A stretch of 64,000 nucleotides of DNA from Hansschlegelia plantiphila (GTDB lineage Bacteria; Pseudomonadota; Alphaproteobacteria; Rhizobiales; Methylopilaceae): contig NZ_BSFI01000007.1 of the NCBI RefSeq assembly GCF_027922265.1, positions 190,755-254,754 on the forward strand, in the 5' to 3' direction. The number at the start of each line of letters is the position of its first letter. The stretch's first letter is position 1. A program made the position numbers and the translations under genes. The notes under the pieces were generated by a model, which saw only the letters and a list, made by a program, of their open reading frames with translations, ran no database searches and was not told where the DNA came from. Of this stretch, positions 52,222 to 61,150 are shown piece by piece.

Positions 52222-53247
52222 ATGTCGCAGAAAACCATGAAGCATCCTGGGCATAGATTCTCGGTCGCGCCGATGATGGACTGGACCGACCGGCAGTGCC
52301 GGCTGTTCCATCGGGCGCTGAGCGGGCGGGCGCAGCTCTACACCGAGATGGTGACGACCGGGGCCGTGCGCTTCGGGCCGCGCGAGCGGCTGCTGGGGTT
52401 CTACGACGAAGAACATCCCGTCGCGGTCCAGCTCGGCGGGTCGGAGCCGGGCGAACTCGCCGAAGCCGCGCGGATCGTCGAGGGCGTTGGCTATGACGAG
52501 ATCAACCTCAATGTCGGATGCCCCTCCGACCGCGTGCAGGACGGCCGGTTCGGCGCCTGCCTGATGGCGGAGCCAGACCGGGTCGCCGATTGCGTGGCCG
52601 CGATGAAGGCCGCGGTCGCGATCCCCGTGACGGTGAAGTGCCGGATCGGGATCGACGACCAGGATCCGGAAGAGGCGCTCGACCGTCTGGCCGACGCTGT
52701 GGTCGCGGCCGGGGTCGACGCGCTGGTGGTGCACGCCCGCAAGGCCTGGCTCAAGGGCTTGAGCCCGAAGGAGAACCGCGAGGTTCCGCCGCTCGATTAC
52801 AGCCGGGTCTTCCGTCTGAAGCGACGCTTTCCCGATCTGCCGGTCTCGATCAACGGCGGCGTTGCGACGCTGGACGAGGCGCTCGCGCTGCTCGAGCCGC
52901 GCGACGGGGCGGCGCTCGACGGCGTCATGCTTGGCCGCGCGGCCTACCAGAACCCGGAGCTGCTGCTCGGCGTCGACCGCGCCGTGTTCGGGGTCGCTCC
53001 CCCGCACGAGACGGCGCGCGAGGCGGCGGAAAGCCTGTTCCCCGCGATCGAGGCGCATCTCGCACGCGGCGGCCGCCTGTCGAACTTCACGCGCCACATG
53101 CTCGGCCTGTTCCCGGGACGGCCGGGCGCGCGCGCTTACCGCAGGCTGCTGAGCGAAGAGGCGCCGAAGGCTGGCGCGACGGTCGACGTGCTTCGCCGCG
53201 CGCTCGACCTCGTCGACGACCACGCGCTCGCGAACGAAGCGGCGTGA
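52222..53247 (+). CDS. dusA: tRNA-dihydrouridine(20/20a) synthase
   Basis: 341 residues. FMN enzyme reducing U20/U20a of tRNA. FMN-binding N-terminus VAPMMDWTDRQCRLFHRAL, catalytic Cys in NVGCPSDRVQDGRFGACLM, phosphate-binding VHARKAWLKGLSPKENR and INGGV, and GVMLGRAAYQNPELL. The DusA-type SPKENRE insert is present. Start at 52222; MKHPGH five codons later is an option. It overlaps the TauE gene by 4 nt. Confidence 0.95.
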   Translation: MSQKTMKHPGHRFSVAPMMDWTDRQCRLFHRALSGRAQLYTEMVTTGAVRFGPRERLLGFYDEEHPVAVQLGGSEPGELAEAARIVEGVGYDEINLNVGCPSDRVQDGRFGACLMAEPDRVADCVAAMKAAVAIPVTVKCRIGIDDQDPEEALDRLADAVVAAGVDALVVHARKAWLKGLSPKENREVPPLDYSRVFRLKRRFPDLPVSINGGVATLDEALALLEPRDGAALDGVMLGRAAYQNPELLLGVDRAVFGVAPPHETAREAAESLFPAIEAHLARGGRLSNFTRHMLGLFPGRPGARAYRRLLSEEAPKAGATVDVLRRALDLVDDHALANEAA

Positions 53248-54086
53248 CCGGGCTTCTCGGCTCGACGCCGGTCAGCGAGATCGTCGAACTGGCGCTCGGG
53301 CTGCTGGCGGCGGGCGTCGTCACCGGCGTGCTCGCCGGCCTGTTCGGCGTCGGCGGCGGCGCCGTCATCGTGCCGGTGCTGGCCGAGCTGTTCCACCACA
53401 TCGGCGTCGCCGACGACGTCGAGATGCAGCTTGCCGTCGGCACGTCGCTCGCGATCATCATCCCGACCTCGATCCGCTCGTTCCGGTCCCATCAATTGCG
53501 GGGTTCGGTGGATGAGGTCGCGCTGAAAGCCTGGATCGTCCCGGTGATCATCGGAGCCGTCCTCGGCGGGGGCGTCGCCGGCTATGTCGGCTCCGACGCG
53601 CTGAAGGTCGTGTTCGCGGTCTTCGCGGCGGCGATGTCGGCGAACCTGATCTTCGGCCGCGACGGCAGGCGCATCGCCGACGAGCTTCCCGGGCGCGCCG
53701 TCACCGGTCTCTGGGGCTTCGTGATCGCCGTGCTGTCCGCGCTGATCGGCATCGGCGGCGGCACGCTCGGCACGCTGTTCCTGACGCTTTACGGGCGACC
53801 GATCCACAAGGCGATCGGCACCTCGGCCGGCCTCGGCGCGCTGATCTCGATCCCGGCGGCGCTGGCCTATGTCGTCGCCGGGTTGCCCCATCTCGACAAG
53901 CTGCCGCCGCTCTCGATCGGCTACGTCTCGCTGATCGGCGTCGCGCTGATGGCGCCGGTCTCGGTGCTGTGCGCGCCGATCGGCGTGCGGATCGCGCACG
54001 GGCTCTCCAAGCGCAAGCTGACCATCACGTTCGGGATATTTCTGGCGCTGGTCTCCGCGCGCTTCGTCCAGGACCTGCTGACGTGA
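53244..54086 (+). CDS. Sulfite exporter TauE/SafE family protein
   Basis: 280 residues from a GTG start that overlaps the dusA stop (GTGA). Two repeats of about four membrane segments each carry the family glycine motifs (LAGLFGVGGGAVIVPVL near residue 30 and LIGIGGGTLGTLF near 170). Predicted to export a sulfur-containing or organic anion; substrate unknown. Linkage with dusA is translational rather than functional as far as can be seen. Confidence 0.92.
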   Translation: MTGLLGSTPVSEIVELALGLLAAGVVTGVLAGLFGVGGGAVIVPVLAELFHHIGVADDVEMQLAVGTSLAIIIPTSIRSFRSHQLRGSVDEVALKAWIVPVIIGAVLGGGVAGYVGSDALKVVFAVFAAAMSANLIFGRDGRRIADELPGRAVTGLWGFVIAVLSALIGIGGGTLGTLFLTLYGRPIHKAIGTSAGLGALISIPAALAYVVAGLPHLDKLPPLSIGYVSLIGVALMAPVSVLCAPIGVRIAHGLSKRKLTITFGIFLALVSARFVQDLLT

Positions 54087-54093
54087 AGGCCGT

Positions 54094-54363
54094 TCAGCCC
54101 GCGCCGTAGGAATAGGCGAGCGCGACGGCGCAGGCGATGGCGAGCCAGACCGCGATCGCCTTCAGCGCCGCCCCGCCGTTCCCGCGGTAGCGTCGGAACA
54201 CGCCGGGCCCGATCCAGACGGCGAGGCACAGCATGGCGATCGCCGAGGCCCACCGGCCGTCCGGGAAGGTCCCGAACCCGCCGGCGAGATCCGCCACCAC
54301 GAAGGTCGCGATCGCCGCCAGCACCACCGCGACGAGAATTTCAGAGATCCGCCTGTTGCTCAC
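54094..54363 (-). CDS. Small membrane protein, possible stub of a retropepsin-like aspartic protease
   Basis: 89 residues from a GTG overlapping the DUF1289 stop (GTGA). Three membrane segments (near 8-28, 38-52, 68-86), with RYRGNGGAALKAIAVWLAIA and a final AYSYGAG. This layout and its place after DUF1289 match the N-terminal membrane part of the TIGR02281 aspartic proteases of Rhizobiales, which continue past YSYR into a protease domain with DTGA. Here translation stops at YSYGAG and the protease domain is missing; the TauE gene occupies the next bases. Confidence 0.65.
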   Translation of the reverse strand: MSNRRISEILVAVVLAAIATFVVADLAGGFGTFPDGRWASAIAMLCLAVWIGPGVFRRYRGNGGAALKAIAVWLAIACAVALAYSYGAG

Positions 54364-54557
54364 GGGCGCAAGCTTTCCGCAGCCGCGGCCCTGCGCGCCG
54401 GCAGCAACGCCATCACCCGGTCGCGTTCGTCCGGAGACAGCCGCGACCAGCCGCCGATTTCGGCGAGCGTCCGGAAACAGCCGTCGCACAGGCCGGTCTG
54501 CGCGTTCATCACGCAGACGGAGACGCAGGGCGACTGGATCGGTCGGCGGTCGAGCAT
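54360..54557 (-). CDS. DUF1289 domain protein
   Basis: 65 residues. The family's Cys cluster is present: SPCVSVCVMNAQTGLCDGC, followed by RTLAEIGGWSRLSPDERD. It probably binds a metal or Fe-S centre through four Cys. It lies 64 nt after cobS and overlaps the membrane stub gene by 4 nt. Confidence 0.93.
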   Translation of the reverse strand: MLDRRPIQSPCVSVCVMNAQTGLCDGCFRTLAEIGGWSRLSPDERDRVMALLPARRAAAAESLRP

Positions 54558-54621
54558 GGCCGAGACTTGGCGCGGCGGACGGGTGGACGCAAGACGCGAT
54601 TTCGTGGGGGGAGGGAAGGCG

Positions 54622-55425
54622 TCAGGCGAACGCGGCAAGCGCGGCGAGAGCCGCGATCTCCGCGAGTTCGGCCGCGGCGCCGCAGACGTCGCCGGTGTAG
54701 CCGCCGATCTGGCGGCGGGCGAGGGCGACGACGCCGAGCGCCGCAGCGCCGCCGAACGCCGCCGCCGCCACGCCGCCCGGCACGCCGCCGAAGGCGATGG
54801 TGGTCGCAAGCCCGAGCGCGCATCCGATCGCGACCGAACGCGCCTTCGGCCGGGCGGACGCGCCGGCGCCCTCGCCGCGTGCGGGCGCGGAGAGCCGCGT
54901 CGGCAGCAAGGCGAGCGGGCGGGACAGCGCGGCGGCCGCGATCAGTGCGAGGACCGCGCTCTCGGGACCAAGCGAGGCGACGAGGCTCGCGACGAGCGCG
55001 ACGCGGGCCATGAGCGCGAGGCTGAGCGCGGTCGCGCCATAGGCTCCGACGCCGCTGTCGCGCATGATCGCGAGCTTGCGCTCGCGGGTCGCTCCGCCGC
55101 CGAAGCCGTCGACGACGTCGGCCAGCCCGTCCTGATGAAGCGCGCCGGAGACCAGCACGCCGGCCGCGACGGCGAAGACGGCGGCCGCCAGGGGCGCGAG
55201 GCCGAGCGCGAGGCAGGCGGTGAGAGCGACGCCGGAGAGCGCCCCGATCACCGCGCCCGCAAATGGAGCAAGCGCCGCGACGCCGTCGAAGATCCTGTCC
55301 GGCTGACGCGTTCCCCAGCCCGGCGGCACCGGCAGCCGCGTGAAGAACCGCAACGCGTCGCCCGCCGCGTCGAACGGGTTGCCGGCCGCGGCGAAGATCT
55401 TCGGGGGGCGCGCGTCGTATGCCAT
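54622..55425 (-). CDS. cobS: Adenosylcobinamide-GDP ribazoletransferase
   Basis: 267 residues; membrane enzyme joining adenosylcobinamide-GDP and alpha-ribazole in the last step of cobalamin assembly. Family features: RFFTRLPVPPGWG near residue 28, GALHQDGLADVVDGFGGG near 100 (metal binding), RDSGVGAYG near 125, and QIGGYTGDVCGAAAELAEI near the C-terminus. Start at 55425. Divergent from cobT. No cobalamin-riboswitch box was found in the gap. Confidence 0.95.
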   Translation of the reverse strand: MAYDARPPKIFAAAGNPFDAAGDALRFFTRLPVPPGWGTRQPDRIFDGVAALAPFAGAVIGALSGVALTACLALGLAPLAAAVFAVAAGVLVSGALHQDGLADVVDGFGGGATRERKLAIMRDSGVGAYGATALSLALMARVALVASLVASLGPESAVLALIAAAALSRPLALLPTRLSAPARGEGAGASARPKARSVAIGCALGLATTIAFGGVPGGVAAAAFGGAAALGVVALARRQIGGYTGDVCGAAAELAEIAALAALAAFA

Positions 55426-55613
55426 GGTCGGGGATGCTCCTTCGCCATCGTCATGCCCGACTTTCCGGTCGTCCACGACTGTTTCGTCGCGGTCCGTCGA
55501 TCCGAAAAGCGGAGAGCGGCGGCGGACGCCGGCGGCGCGGCGTCTGGTCCCGCTTGGCGCAGGTCCGTGGTTCCGCTAAGCCGCAAGCCTTGGAAACACG
55601 TCACGGGGCTGTC

Positions 55614-56669
55614 ATGACGCAGGTGACCGAAGCGGCCGCTCCACCGAGTCAGACGGGGCTGCCCTTCGACGACATCCGGGCGCTGGTCGCGCGGATCAAG
55701 GGACCGGACGCGGAGGCCGCGGCGGTCGTCTGCGCCCGCGAGGCGCAGCTGGTCAAGCCTGCGGGCTCGCTCGGCCGGCTGGAGGAAATCTCGGAATGGC
55801 TTGCGGCCTGGCAGGGCAAGGACCAGCCGACGGTCGACCGCCCGCTGGTCGCGATCTTCGCGGGCAGCCATGGGATCGCCGCACGCGGCGTCTCGGCGTT
55901 CCCGGCCTCCGTGACGAGCCAGATGCTGGACGCGTTCTCGGCGGGCCACGCCGCGATCAACCAGATCTGCTCGACCTTCGGGGTCGGACTGAAGGTCTTC
56001 GACCTCGCGACCGAGAAGCCGACGCCCGACTTCACGGTCGAGCCGGCGATGACCGAGCAAGAATGCGCGGCGACGATCGCCTACGGCATGGAGGCGATCG
56101 CGGGCGGCGTCGATCTGCTTGTCGTGGGTGAGATGGGCATCGGCAACACCACGGTGGCCTCGACGCTCGCCTGCGCTCTGTTCGGCGGAGAGGCGAGCGA
56201 CTGGGTCGGTCGCGGCACCGGCGTCGACGACGAGGGATACGCCCGCAAGGTGGCGACCGTCGAAGCCGCGCTCGAGACCCACGCCGGCCATCTTGACGAC
56301 CCCCTCGAGGCGCTCCGGCGCGTCGGCGGCCGCGAGTTCGCGGCGATGGCGGGCGCGATCCTTGCGGCGCGGCTTGAGCGCGTGCCGATCGTGATCGACG
56401 GCTTCGTCGCGACCGCCGCCGCCGCCGTCCTGCACGCCCTGGACGCCAGCGCGCTCGCGCATTGCCTGTCGGGCCACCAGTCCGCCGAGGCCGCGCACAA
56501 ACGCCTGCTGAAACGGCTGGAGCTCAAGCCGCTCTTAAATCTCAACATGCGGCTCGGAGAAGGGTCGGGCGGCGCGCTCGCGGTCGCCATCATCAAGGCG
56601 GCCTGCGCCTGTCACACCGGCATGGCGACCTTCGCGGAAGCCGCAGTGGCCGGCAAGGGCGAGGGCTGA
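55614..56669 (+). CDS. cobT: Nicotinate-nucleotide-dimethylbenzimidazole phosphoribosyltransferase
   Basis: 351 residues. Makes alpha-ribazole phosphate for the lower ligand of cobalamin. Conserved blocks: KPAGSLGRLEEISEWLA near 50, FAGSHGIAARGVSAFP near 85, GEMGIGNTTVAS near 180, GRGTGVDDEGYARK near 205, and the catalytic Glu in NMRLGEGSGGALA near 320. Start at 55614. Divergent from cobS across 188 bp. Confidence 0.96.
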   Translation: MTQVTEAAAPPSQTGLPFDDIRALVARIKGPDAEAAAVVCAREAQLVKPAGSLGRLEEISEWLAAWQGKDQPTVDRPLVAIFAGSHGIAARGVSAFPASVTSQMLDAFSAGHAAINQICSTFGVGLKVFDLATEKPTPDFTVEPAMTEQECAATIAYGMEAIAGGVDLLVVGEMGIGNTTVASTLACALFGGEASDWVGRGTGVDDEGYARKVATVEAALETHAGHLDDPLEALRRVGGREFAAMAGAILAARLERVPIVIDGFVATAAAAVLHALDASALAHCLSGHQSAEAAHKRLLKRLELKPLLNLNMRLGEGSGGALAVAIIKAACACHTGMATFAEAAVAGKGEG

Positions 56670-56675
56670 GCGGCC

Positions 56676-56930
56676 TCAGCCGCGCCTGAGCGCCGGATCG
56701 TTCTTCAGCGCCGAGCGCACGAAGGCGGTCACCGCCCAGACGCCAAGCCCGAGACCGACGGCCTCGAGCGCGTAAGCCACGTATTCGCCCAGTCCCAGGA
56801 AGCCCGCGATCGCCCAGCCGCCGGCGACGGAGGCCGCGATCGTCTGGGTCGCGATCAGCACCGTCGCGCCGACGAGCGTCACGATGCGGGCTGCGCCGCT
56901 CGACGGGGTCCGGGTGGTCGCGTCGGACAT
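56676..56930 (-). CDS. Small membrane protein of unknown function
   Basis: 84 residues with two membrane segments (about 15-45 and 50-70) and a polar N-terminus. C-terminus AFVRSALKNDPALRRG. No family recognised. It ends 6 nt from the convergent cobT stop. The start at 56930 is the only ATG that includes both segments. Confidence 0.7.
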   Translation of the reverse strand: MSDATTRTPSSGAARIVTLVGATVLIATQTIAASVAGGWAIAGFLGLGEYVAYALEAVGLGLGVWAVTAFVRSALKNDPALRRG

Positions 56931-57088
56931 GATGGCTTCTCCGAGAAAGACCCGTCGCGCGTTCTGATGCGGCGCGATCCAAGCGCCCTTTTAGCACGCT
57001 CCGCGCGGCCGTCGAGACGGGCGGGTTGCTCCCGCGGGGCGCCGGCTATACGCCTTGCCTCCCTGCCTCGACCTCCAAAAGGGCCCTG

Positions 57089-58684
57089 ATGAACGGGACA
57101 GCCGTTTCGAACCGCGGCGTCGTCGCCGCGCCCCACTCCGCGGCCGCCGAGACCGGCCGCTCGATCCTGCGCGAAGGCGGCAACGCCTACGAAGCGATGG
57201 TCGGGATGGCCGCGACCATTGCGGTCGTCTACCCCCATATGAACGGGATCGGCGGCGACGGCTTCTGGCTGGTGCGCGAACCGAACGGCAAGGTGCGCTA
57301 CCTCGAAGCCTGCTGCCGCGCCGGATCGCGCGCGACCATCCCGCTCTACCGGGACCGCGGCTACGACGTGATTCCCGCCCGCGGCCCCCTGGCTGCGCTC
57401 GCCGTGCCCGGCGCGCTGAACGGCTGGCGGACGGCTTTGGAGCTTTCCGCCGAGGCCGGCGGCCGTCTGCCGCTCGACCTGTTGCTCGGCGACGCGATCC
57501 GCGCGGCGCGCGAAGGGTTTTCCGTCTCCGCCTGCCAGGCTCGAACGGTCCCGAAGCTGTGGGACGACATCCTCGCCGCGCCGGGCTTCGCCGAGACCTA
57601 TCTGAACGACGGCAAGCTGTTCGCGGCCGGCGAGACGCTGAAGCAGGCGAAGCTGGCAGATACGCTGGAGCATCTCGCGCGGGTCGGCGTCGGCGATTTC
57701 TATACGGGCGACATCGCCCGCGAACTGGCGGCCGATCTCGACCGGATCGGCGCGCCGGTGTCGCGCGAGGATTTCGCCGCCCACCGCGCCCGGCTGCTGC
57801 AGCCGCTGAAGATGCCGATCCGGGGCGGGACGATCTACAATTCGCAACCGCCGACGCAGGGGCTGGCCTCGCTCATCATCCTCGGCGTGATGGAGCGCCT
57901 CGGCGTGACCGACGACCGCGACGCGCCCTACGTCCATGCGGTGGTGGAGGCGACCAAGCGAGCCTTCGGGGTCCGCGGCCGGATGTGCGTGGACTATGAC
58001 ACCCTGATGGCCGATCCGCAGAGCTACCTGACGCCGGAGCGTCTCGACCGCGAGGCGGGCGGCGTCGATCCACGCCGCGCCGCCGCGTTTCCGGCGCCGA
58101 AGGTCGACGAGGGCGACACCGTGTGGATGGGCGCCATCGACAAGGACGGCCGCGCGATCAGCTACATCCAGAGCGTTTACTGGGAGTACGGCTCCGGCTG
58201 CGTGCTGCCCTCGACCGGCGTGCTGATGCAGAACCGCGGCTCCGCCTTCTCGCTGCAGGACGGTGACGACAACCCGCTCGCGCCCGGCCGCCAGCCGTTC
58301 CACACGCTGAACCCGCCGCTCGCGGTGATGGATGACGGCCGCGTCATCGTCTACGGCACGATGGGCGGCGAGGGCCAGCCGCAGACCCAGGCGATGATCT
58401 TCTCGCGCCATGTCTGGCTCGGCATGCCGATCGACGAGGCGATCGCCGCCCCCCGCGTGAGGCTCGGGCGCTCCTGGGGCGAGGACGACGCCTCGCTGAA
58501 ATATGAGCCGCGCTTCGATTCCGCGACGATCGACCGGCTGGCCTCGATGGGCCACGAGCTCTCCGCGCTCGACGAGCCGTTCAGCGACGAGGTCGGCCAC
58601 GCCGGCATGATCGTGCGCGACGCCTCCGGCCGGATCGAAGGCGCGCACGATCCGAGGGCCGATGGCGGGGCGGCGGCCGCCTGA
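57089..58684 (+). CDS. Gamma-glutamyltransferase family protein (possible oxamate amidohydrolase-like)
   Basis: 531 residues, Ntn-hydrolase made as a proenzyme. The predicted nucleophile is Thr344 in EGDTVWMGAIDKDG, aligned with Thr391 of E. coli GGT; PHMNGIGGDGFWLV near residue 50 and GTMGGEGQPQTQ near 450 are family blocks. No signal peptide, unlike periplasmic GGT. Cytoplasmic relatives include oxamate amidohydrolase HpxW. It overlaps phnM by one base in TGATG, so its substrate may be tied to the phosphonate genes. Confidence 0.85.
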   Translation: MNGTAVSNRGVVAAPHSAAAETGRSILREGGNAYEAMVGMAATIAVVYPHMNGIGGDGFWLVREPNGKVRYLEACCRAGSRATIPLYRDRGYDVIPARGPLAALAVPGALNGWRTALELSAEAGGRLPLDLLLGDAIRAAREGFSVSACQARTVPKLWDDILAAPGFAETYLNDGKLFAAGETLKQAKLADTLEHLARVGVGDFYTGDIARELAADLDRIGAPVSREDFAAHRARLLQPLKMPIRGGTIYNSQPPTQGLASLIILGVMERLGVTDDRDAPYVHAVVEATKRAFGVRGRMCVDYDTLMADPQSYLTPERLDREAGGVDPRRAAAFPAPKVDEGDTVWMGAIDKDGRAISYIQSVYWEYGSGCVLPSTGVLMQNRGSAFSLQDGDDNPLAPGRQPFHTLNPPLAVMDDGRVIVYGTMGGEGQPQTQAMIFSRHVWLGMPIDEAIAAPRVRLGRSWGEDDASLKYEPRFDSATIDRLASMGHELSALDEPFSDEVGHAGMIVRDASGRIEGAHDPRADGGAAAA

Positions 58685-59823
58685 TGGAGACGATCCTGAC
58701 CAACGCCCGGCTCGTGCTCCCCGACCGCGTGGTCGACGGCACGCTGGTGCATGAGGACGGATTGATCCGCGAGATCGCCGAAGGACGCTCGGCGGCGGCG
58801 GGCGCGATCGACTGCGAAGGCGATCTCGTCGCTCCGGGGCTGGTCGAGGTTCATACCGACAACCTCGAGAAGCACTTCGTGCCGCGGCCCGGCGTGATCT
58901 GGCCGAACCCGCTCGCCGCCGCGCTGGTTCACGACATCCAGATGGCCGGCGCCGGGGTCACCACCGTCTGTGACGCCGTCTGCGCCGGCGGCTACGACGC
59001 CGACAACGACTACCGGCGCGCGATCTTCCACGACATGGTCGACGCGATCGAGACCGGCGTGGCGGAGAACGTGTTCCGCATCGACCACCGGCTGCATCTG
59101 CGCTGCGAACTGAGCGACCCGCAGTTCCCCGAGGACGTCGCGCCGCATGTCGGCCGGCCGCTGGTCGCTCTCGCCTCGCTGATGGACCACACGCCGGGAC
59201 AGCGGCAGTGGAGGAACCTCGCCGACCTCCGGAGGTTCATGACCGGCGAGGGGCTGAACGTCGCGGACGCCGACGCCCTTCTGGAGAAGCGCATGCGGAA
59301 TGGAGCGGAGGCGGTCGCCGAGAACTGGCCGCTCGCAGTGCGGCTGTTTCGCGAACAGGGCGTTCCGCTCGCAAGCCATGACGACACGACGGCCGCCGAC
59401 GTCGCGCAATCGGTCGCTGCGGGCTGCGCGATCTCGGAGTTTCCGACCACGCTCGAAGCCGCGCGCGCGGCGCATGACGCCGGTCTCCCAACGGTCGGCG
59501 GCGCGCCGAACGTCGTGCGCGGCGGCTCGCACTCCGGCGGCGTCGCGATCGAGGAGCTCGCGCGCGCCGGAGTGCTCGACGCGTTGTCGTCCGACTATGT
59601 CCCGGCGAGCCTCCTGCAGGCGGTCGAGCGTCTCACCCGGACCGTAGGCATGGCGCTGCACGACGCCTTCGCGCTGGTCACGTCGCGGCCGGCCGCCATG
59701 CTCGGCTTCGCCGACCGGGGGAGGCTCGCCGTCGGCCTGCGCGCCGACCTCGTGCGCCTCAGGTTCCTGAAGGAGACGCCGGTGGTGCGGGGCCTCGTCT
59801 CAGCCGGCCGGAGCGTGCTGTGA
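58684..59823 (+). CDS. phnM: Alpha-D-ribose 1-methylphosphonate 5-triphosphate diphosphatase
   Basis: 379 residues, amidohydrolase fold. In the C-P lyase pathway PhnM removes pyrophosphate from the ribose-methylphosphonate triphosphate intermediate. Metal-site segments: LVEVHTDNLEKHFVPRPG near residue 58, VTTVCDAVCAGGYDAD near 97, HRLHLRCEL near 138, LASHDDTTAADV near 235 and SSDYVPASLLQAVERL near 302. The start shares TGATG with the preceding stop. No other core C-P lyase gene (phnG-L) lies in this window. Confidence 0.94.
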   Translation: METILTNARLVLPDRVVDGTLVHEDGLIREIAEGRSAAAGAIDCEGDLVAPGLVEVHTDNLEKHFVPRPGVIWPNPLAAALVHDIQMAGAGVTTVCDAVCAGGYDADNDYRRAIFHDMVDAIETGVAENVFRIDHRLHLRCELSDPQFPEDVAPHVGRPLVALASLMDHTPGQRQWRNLADLRRFMTGEGLNVADADALLEKRMRNGAEAVAENWPLAVRLFREQGVPLASHDDTTAADVAQSVAAGCAISEFPTTLEAARAAHDAGLPTVGGAPNVVRGGSHSGGVAIEELARAGVLDALSSDYVPASLLQAVERLTRTVGMALHDAFALVTSRPAAMLGFADRGRLAVGLRADLVRLRFLKETPVVRGLVSAGRSVL

Positions 59824-60521
59824 ACCGGGCCCGCTACGCGATCTATTACGCGCCGGCGCCCGGCACGCCGCTGTGGTCGTTCGGCTCGTCGGTGCTCGGC
59901 TACGACGCTGCGACCGGCGCGGCCAAGCCGCCGCTGGCGCCCCCCGGCGTCGGTCCGGAGGACTGGGCACGCATCACCGCCCAGCCGCGCCGCTACGGCT
60001 TCCACGCCACGCTGAAGGCGCCGTTCAGGCTGGCGGAGGGCGCGCGCGAGGATGATCTGGTCGAGGCGGGCCGGACGTTCGCGCGCAAGCGGCGCTCCTT
60101 CGCGCTGCCCGACCTCGGGATCGCCGCGCTCGACAGTTTCGTGGCGCTGACGCCGACGGCGCATTCCGAGCCGCTGCACGCGCTGGCGGCCGCCAGCGTC
60201 GAGGCGTTCGAGCCGTTCCGGGCGCCGCTCGCCGAGGCCGAGCTGGCCCACCGCCTCGAGGCCCGCCTCAACCCGCGCCAGCGGGAGGCGCTGGCGCGCT
60301 GGGGCTATCCTTACGTCTTCGAGGACTTCCGCTTCCACATGACCCTGACCGGCCCGCTGCAGGCCGAGACGATCCCGCTGGTGATGAGCGGCCTCGCCGG
60401 GCTCTACGCCGACCACGTCGGCGGCGTCCCGACGACGGTCGACGCCGTGACGCTCTATGTGGAGGAGGCGCCGGGCGAGGATTTCAGGATCGTCGACCGG
60501 TTCGTGTTCGCCGCGAGTTGA
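59820..60521 (+). CDS. DUF1045 (TIGR03223) phosphonate-associated 2H-phosphoesterase-like protein
   Basis: 233 residues from a GTG that overlaps the phnM stop (GTGA). Two H-x-T motifs mark a 2H phosphoesterase-like fold: YGFHATLKAPF near residue 60 and FHMTLTGPLQ near 172. The family is found next to phn genes and is thought to handle cyclic or nucleoside phosphates in phosphonate use; the exact reaction is uncertain. Confidence 0.9.
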   Translation: MNRARYAIYYAPAPGTPLWSFGSSVLGYDAATGAAKPPLAPPGVGPEDWARITAQPRRYGFHATLKAPFRLAEGAREDDLVEAGRTFARKRRSFALPDLGIAALDSFVALTPTAHSEPLHALAAASVEAFEPFRAPLAEAELAHRLEARLNPRQREALARWGYPYVFEDFRFHMTLTGPLQAETIPLVMSGLAGLYADHVGGVPTTVDAVTLYVEEAPGEDFRIVDRFVFAAS

Positions 60522-60550
60522 ACGACGCGGGAGCTAAGGAGGGCGCCCCG

Positions 60551-60895
60551 ATGATCGCCGTCATCTTCGAAGTCACGCCGGCCGAAGGCCGAGCCGCGGA
60601 CTATTTCTCCATGGCGATGGCGCTGAAGGCCGACGTGGAGCGGATGGACGGCTTCATCTCGGTCGAGCGCTTCGAGAGCGTGACGACGCCGGGCAAGTTC
60701 CTCTCGCTGTCGGTATGGCGCGACGAGGCGGCGCTGACCCGTTGGCGCGCCCACGGCCGCCACCAGACGATGCAGAAGGCGGGCCGGTCCGAGGTGTTCG
60801 CCGATTATCGCCTCAGGGTCGCCTCGGTCATCCGCGACTATGGCATGACCGAGCGCGGCGAGGCGCCGGAGGACGCCGTCGCGCTGCACGGCTGA
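60551..60895 (+). CDS. Antibiotic biosynthesis monooxygenase (ABM) domain protein
   Basis: 114 residues, one ferredoxin-like ABM domain: IAVIFEVTPAEGRAADYF, GFISVERFES and FLSLSVWRDEAALTRWRAH. The fold occurs in cofactor-free monooxygenases and in heme-degrading IsdG-type proteins. Start at 60551, 29 nt after the DUF1045 gene on the same strand, so likely the operon's fourth gene. Confidence 0.9.
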   Translation: MIAVIFEVTPAEGRAADYFSMAMALKADVERMDGFISVERFESVTTPGKFLSLSVWRDEAALTRWRAHGRHQTMQKAGRSEVFADYRLRVASVIRDYGMTERGEAPEDAVALHG

Positions 60896-60899
60896 CTTG

Positions 60900-60998
60900 T
60901 CAGGCCGCGAAGGGCGGCCCTTCGAAGACGTCGAGGGCGGCGAGACGGCGTTCGATCTCCGGGAGATCGCGACAGCATCTCGACGACAAACCGTGGCT
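60900..60998 (-). pseudogene. Possible C-terminal remnant of a lost gene
   Basis: On the minus strand the last bases encode RDLPEIERRLAALDVFEGPP and FAA before a stop at 60900-60902. This has the look of a real protein C-terminus, but the frame is closed by a stop about 30 codons upstream and no start is available. The rest of the 255-bp gap before hemH contains only a short CGATCTCC-G-GGAGATCG palindrome at 60953-60969. Confidence 0.3.
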
Positions 60999-61150
60999 CT
61001 ATCGCCCGTCATGCCCTTGAGATCGGCCGAGCCGCATCCGCCACGATCCTAACACGAAGCGCCTGCGTATCCGATCCGGCGGGCGGGATGACTTCGCGGC
61101 GCCCGCTCTCTATCTAGAGCCTCTCCAGACAAAGGCGGCCGCAGCAGCCA

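Noticed and set aside
55426..55613. Possible cobalamin riboswitch between cobS and cobT
   Set aside because: No B12-box-like GCCACTG sequence on either strand and no suitable leader fold by eye.
56879..58648. A 589-codon open frame opposite the gamma-glutamyltransferase gene
   Set aside because: Same reason: composition-driven, no motifs, opposite a gene with an intact nucleophile region.
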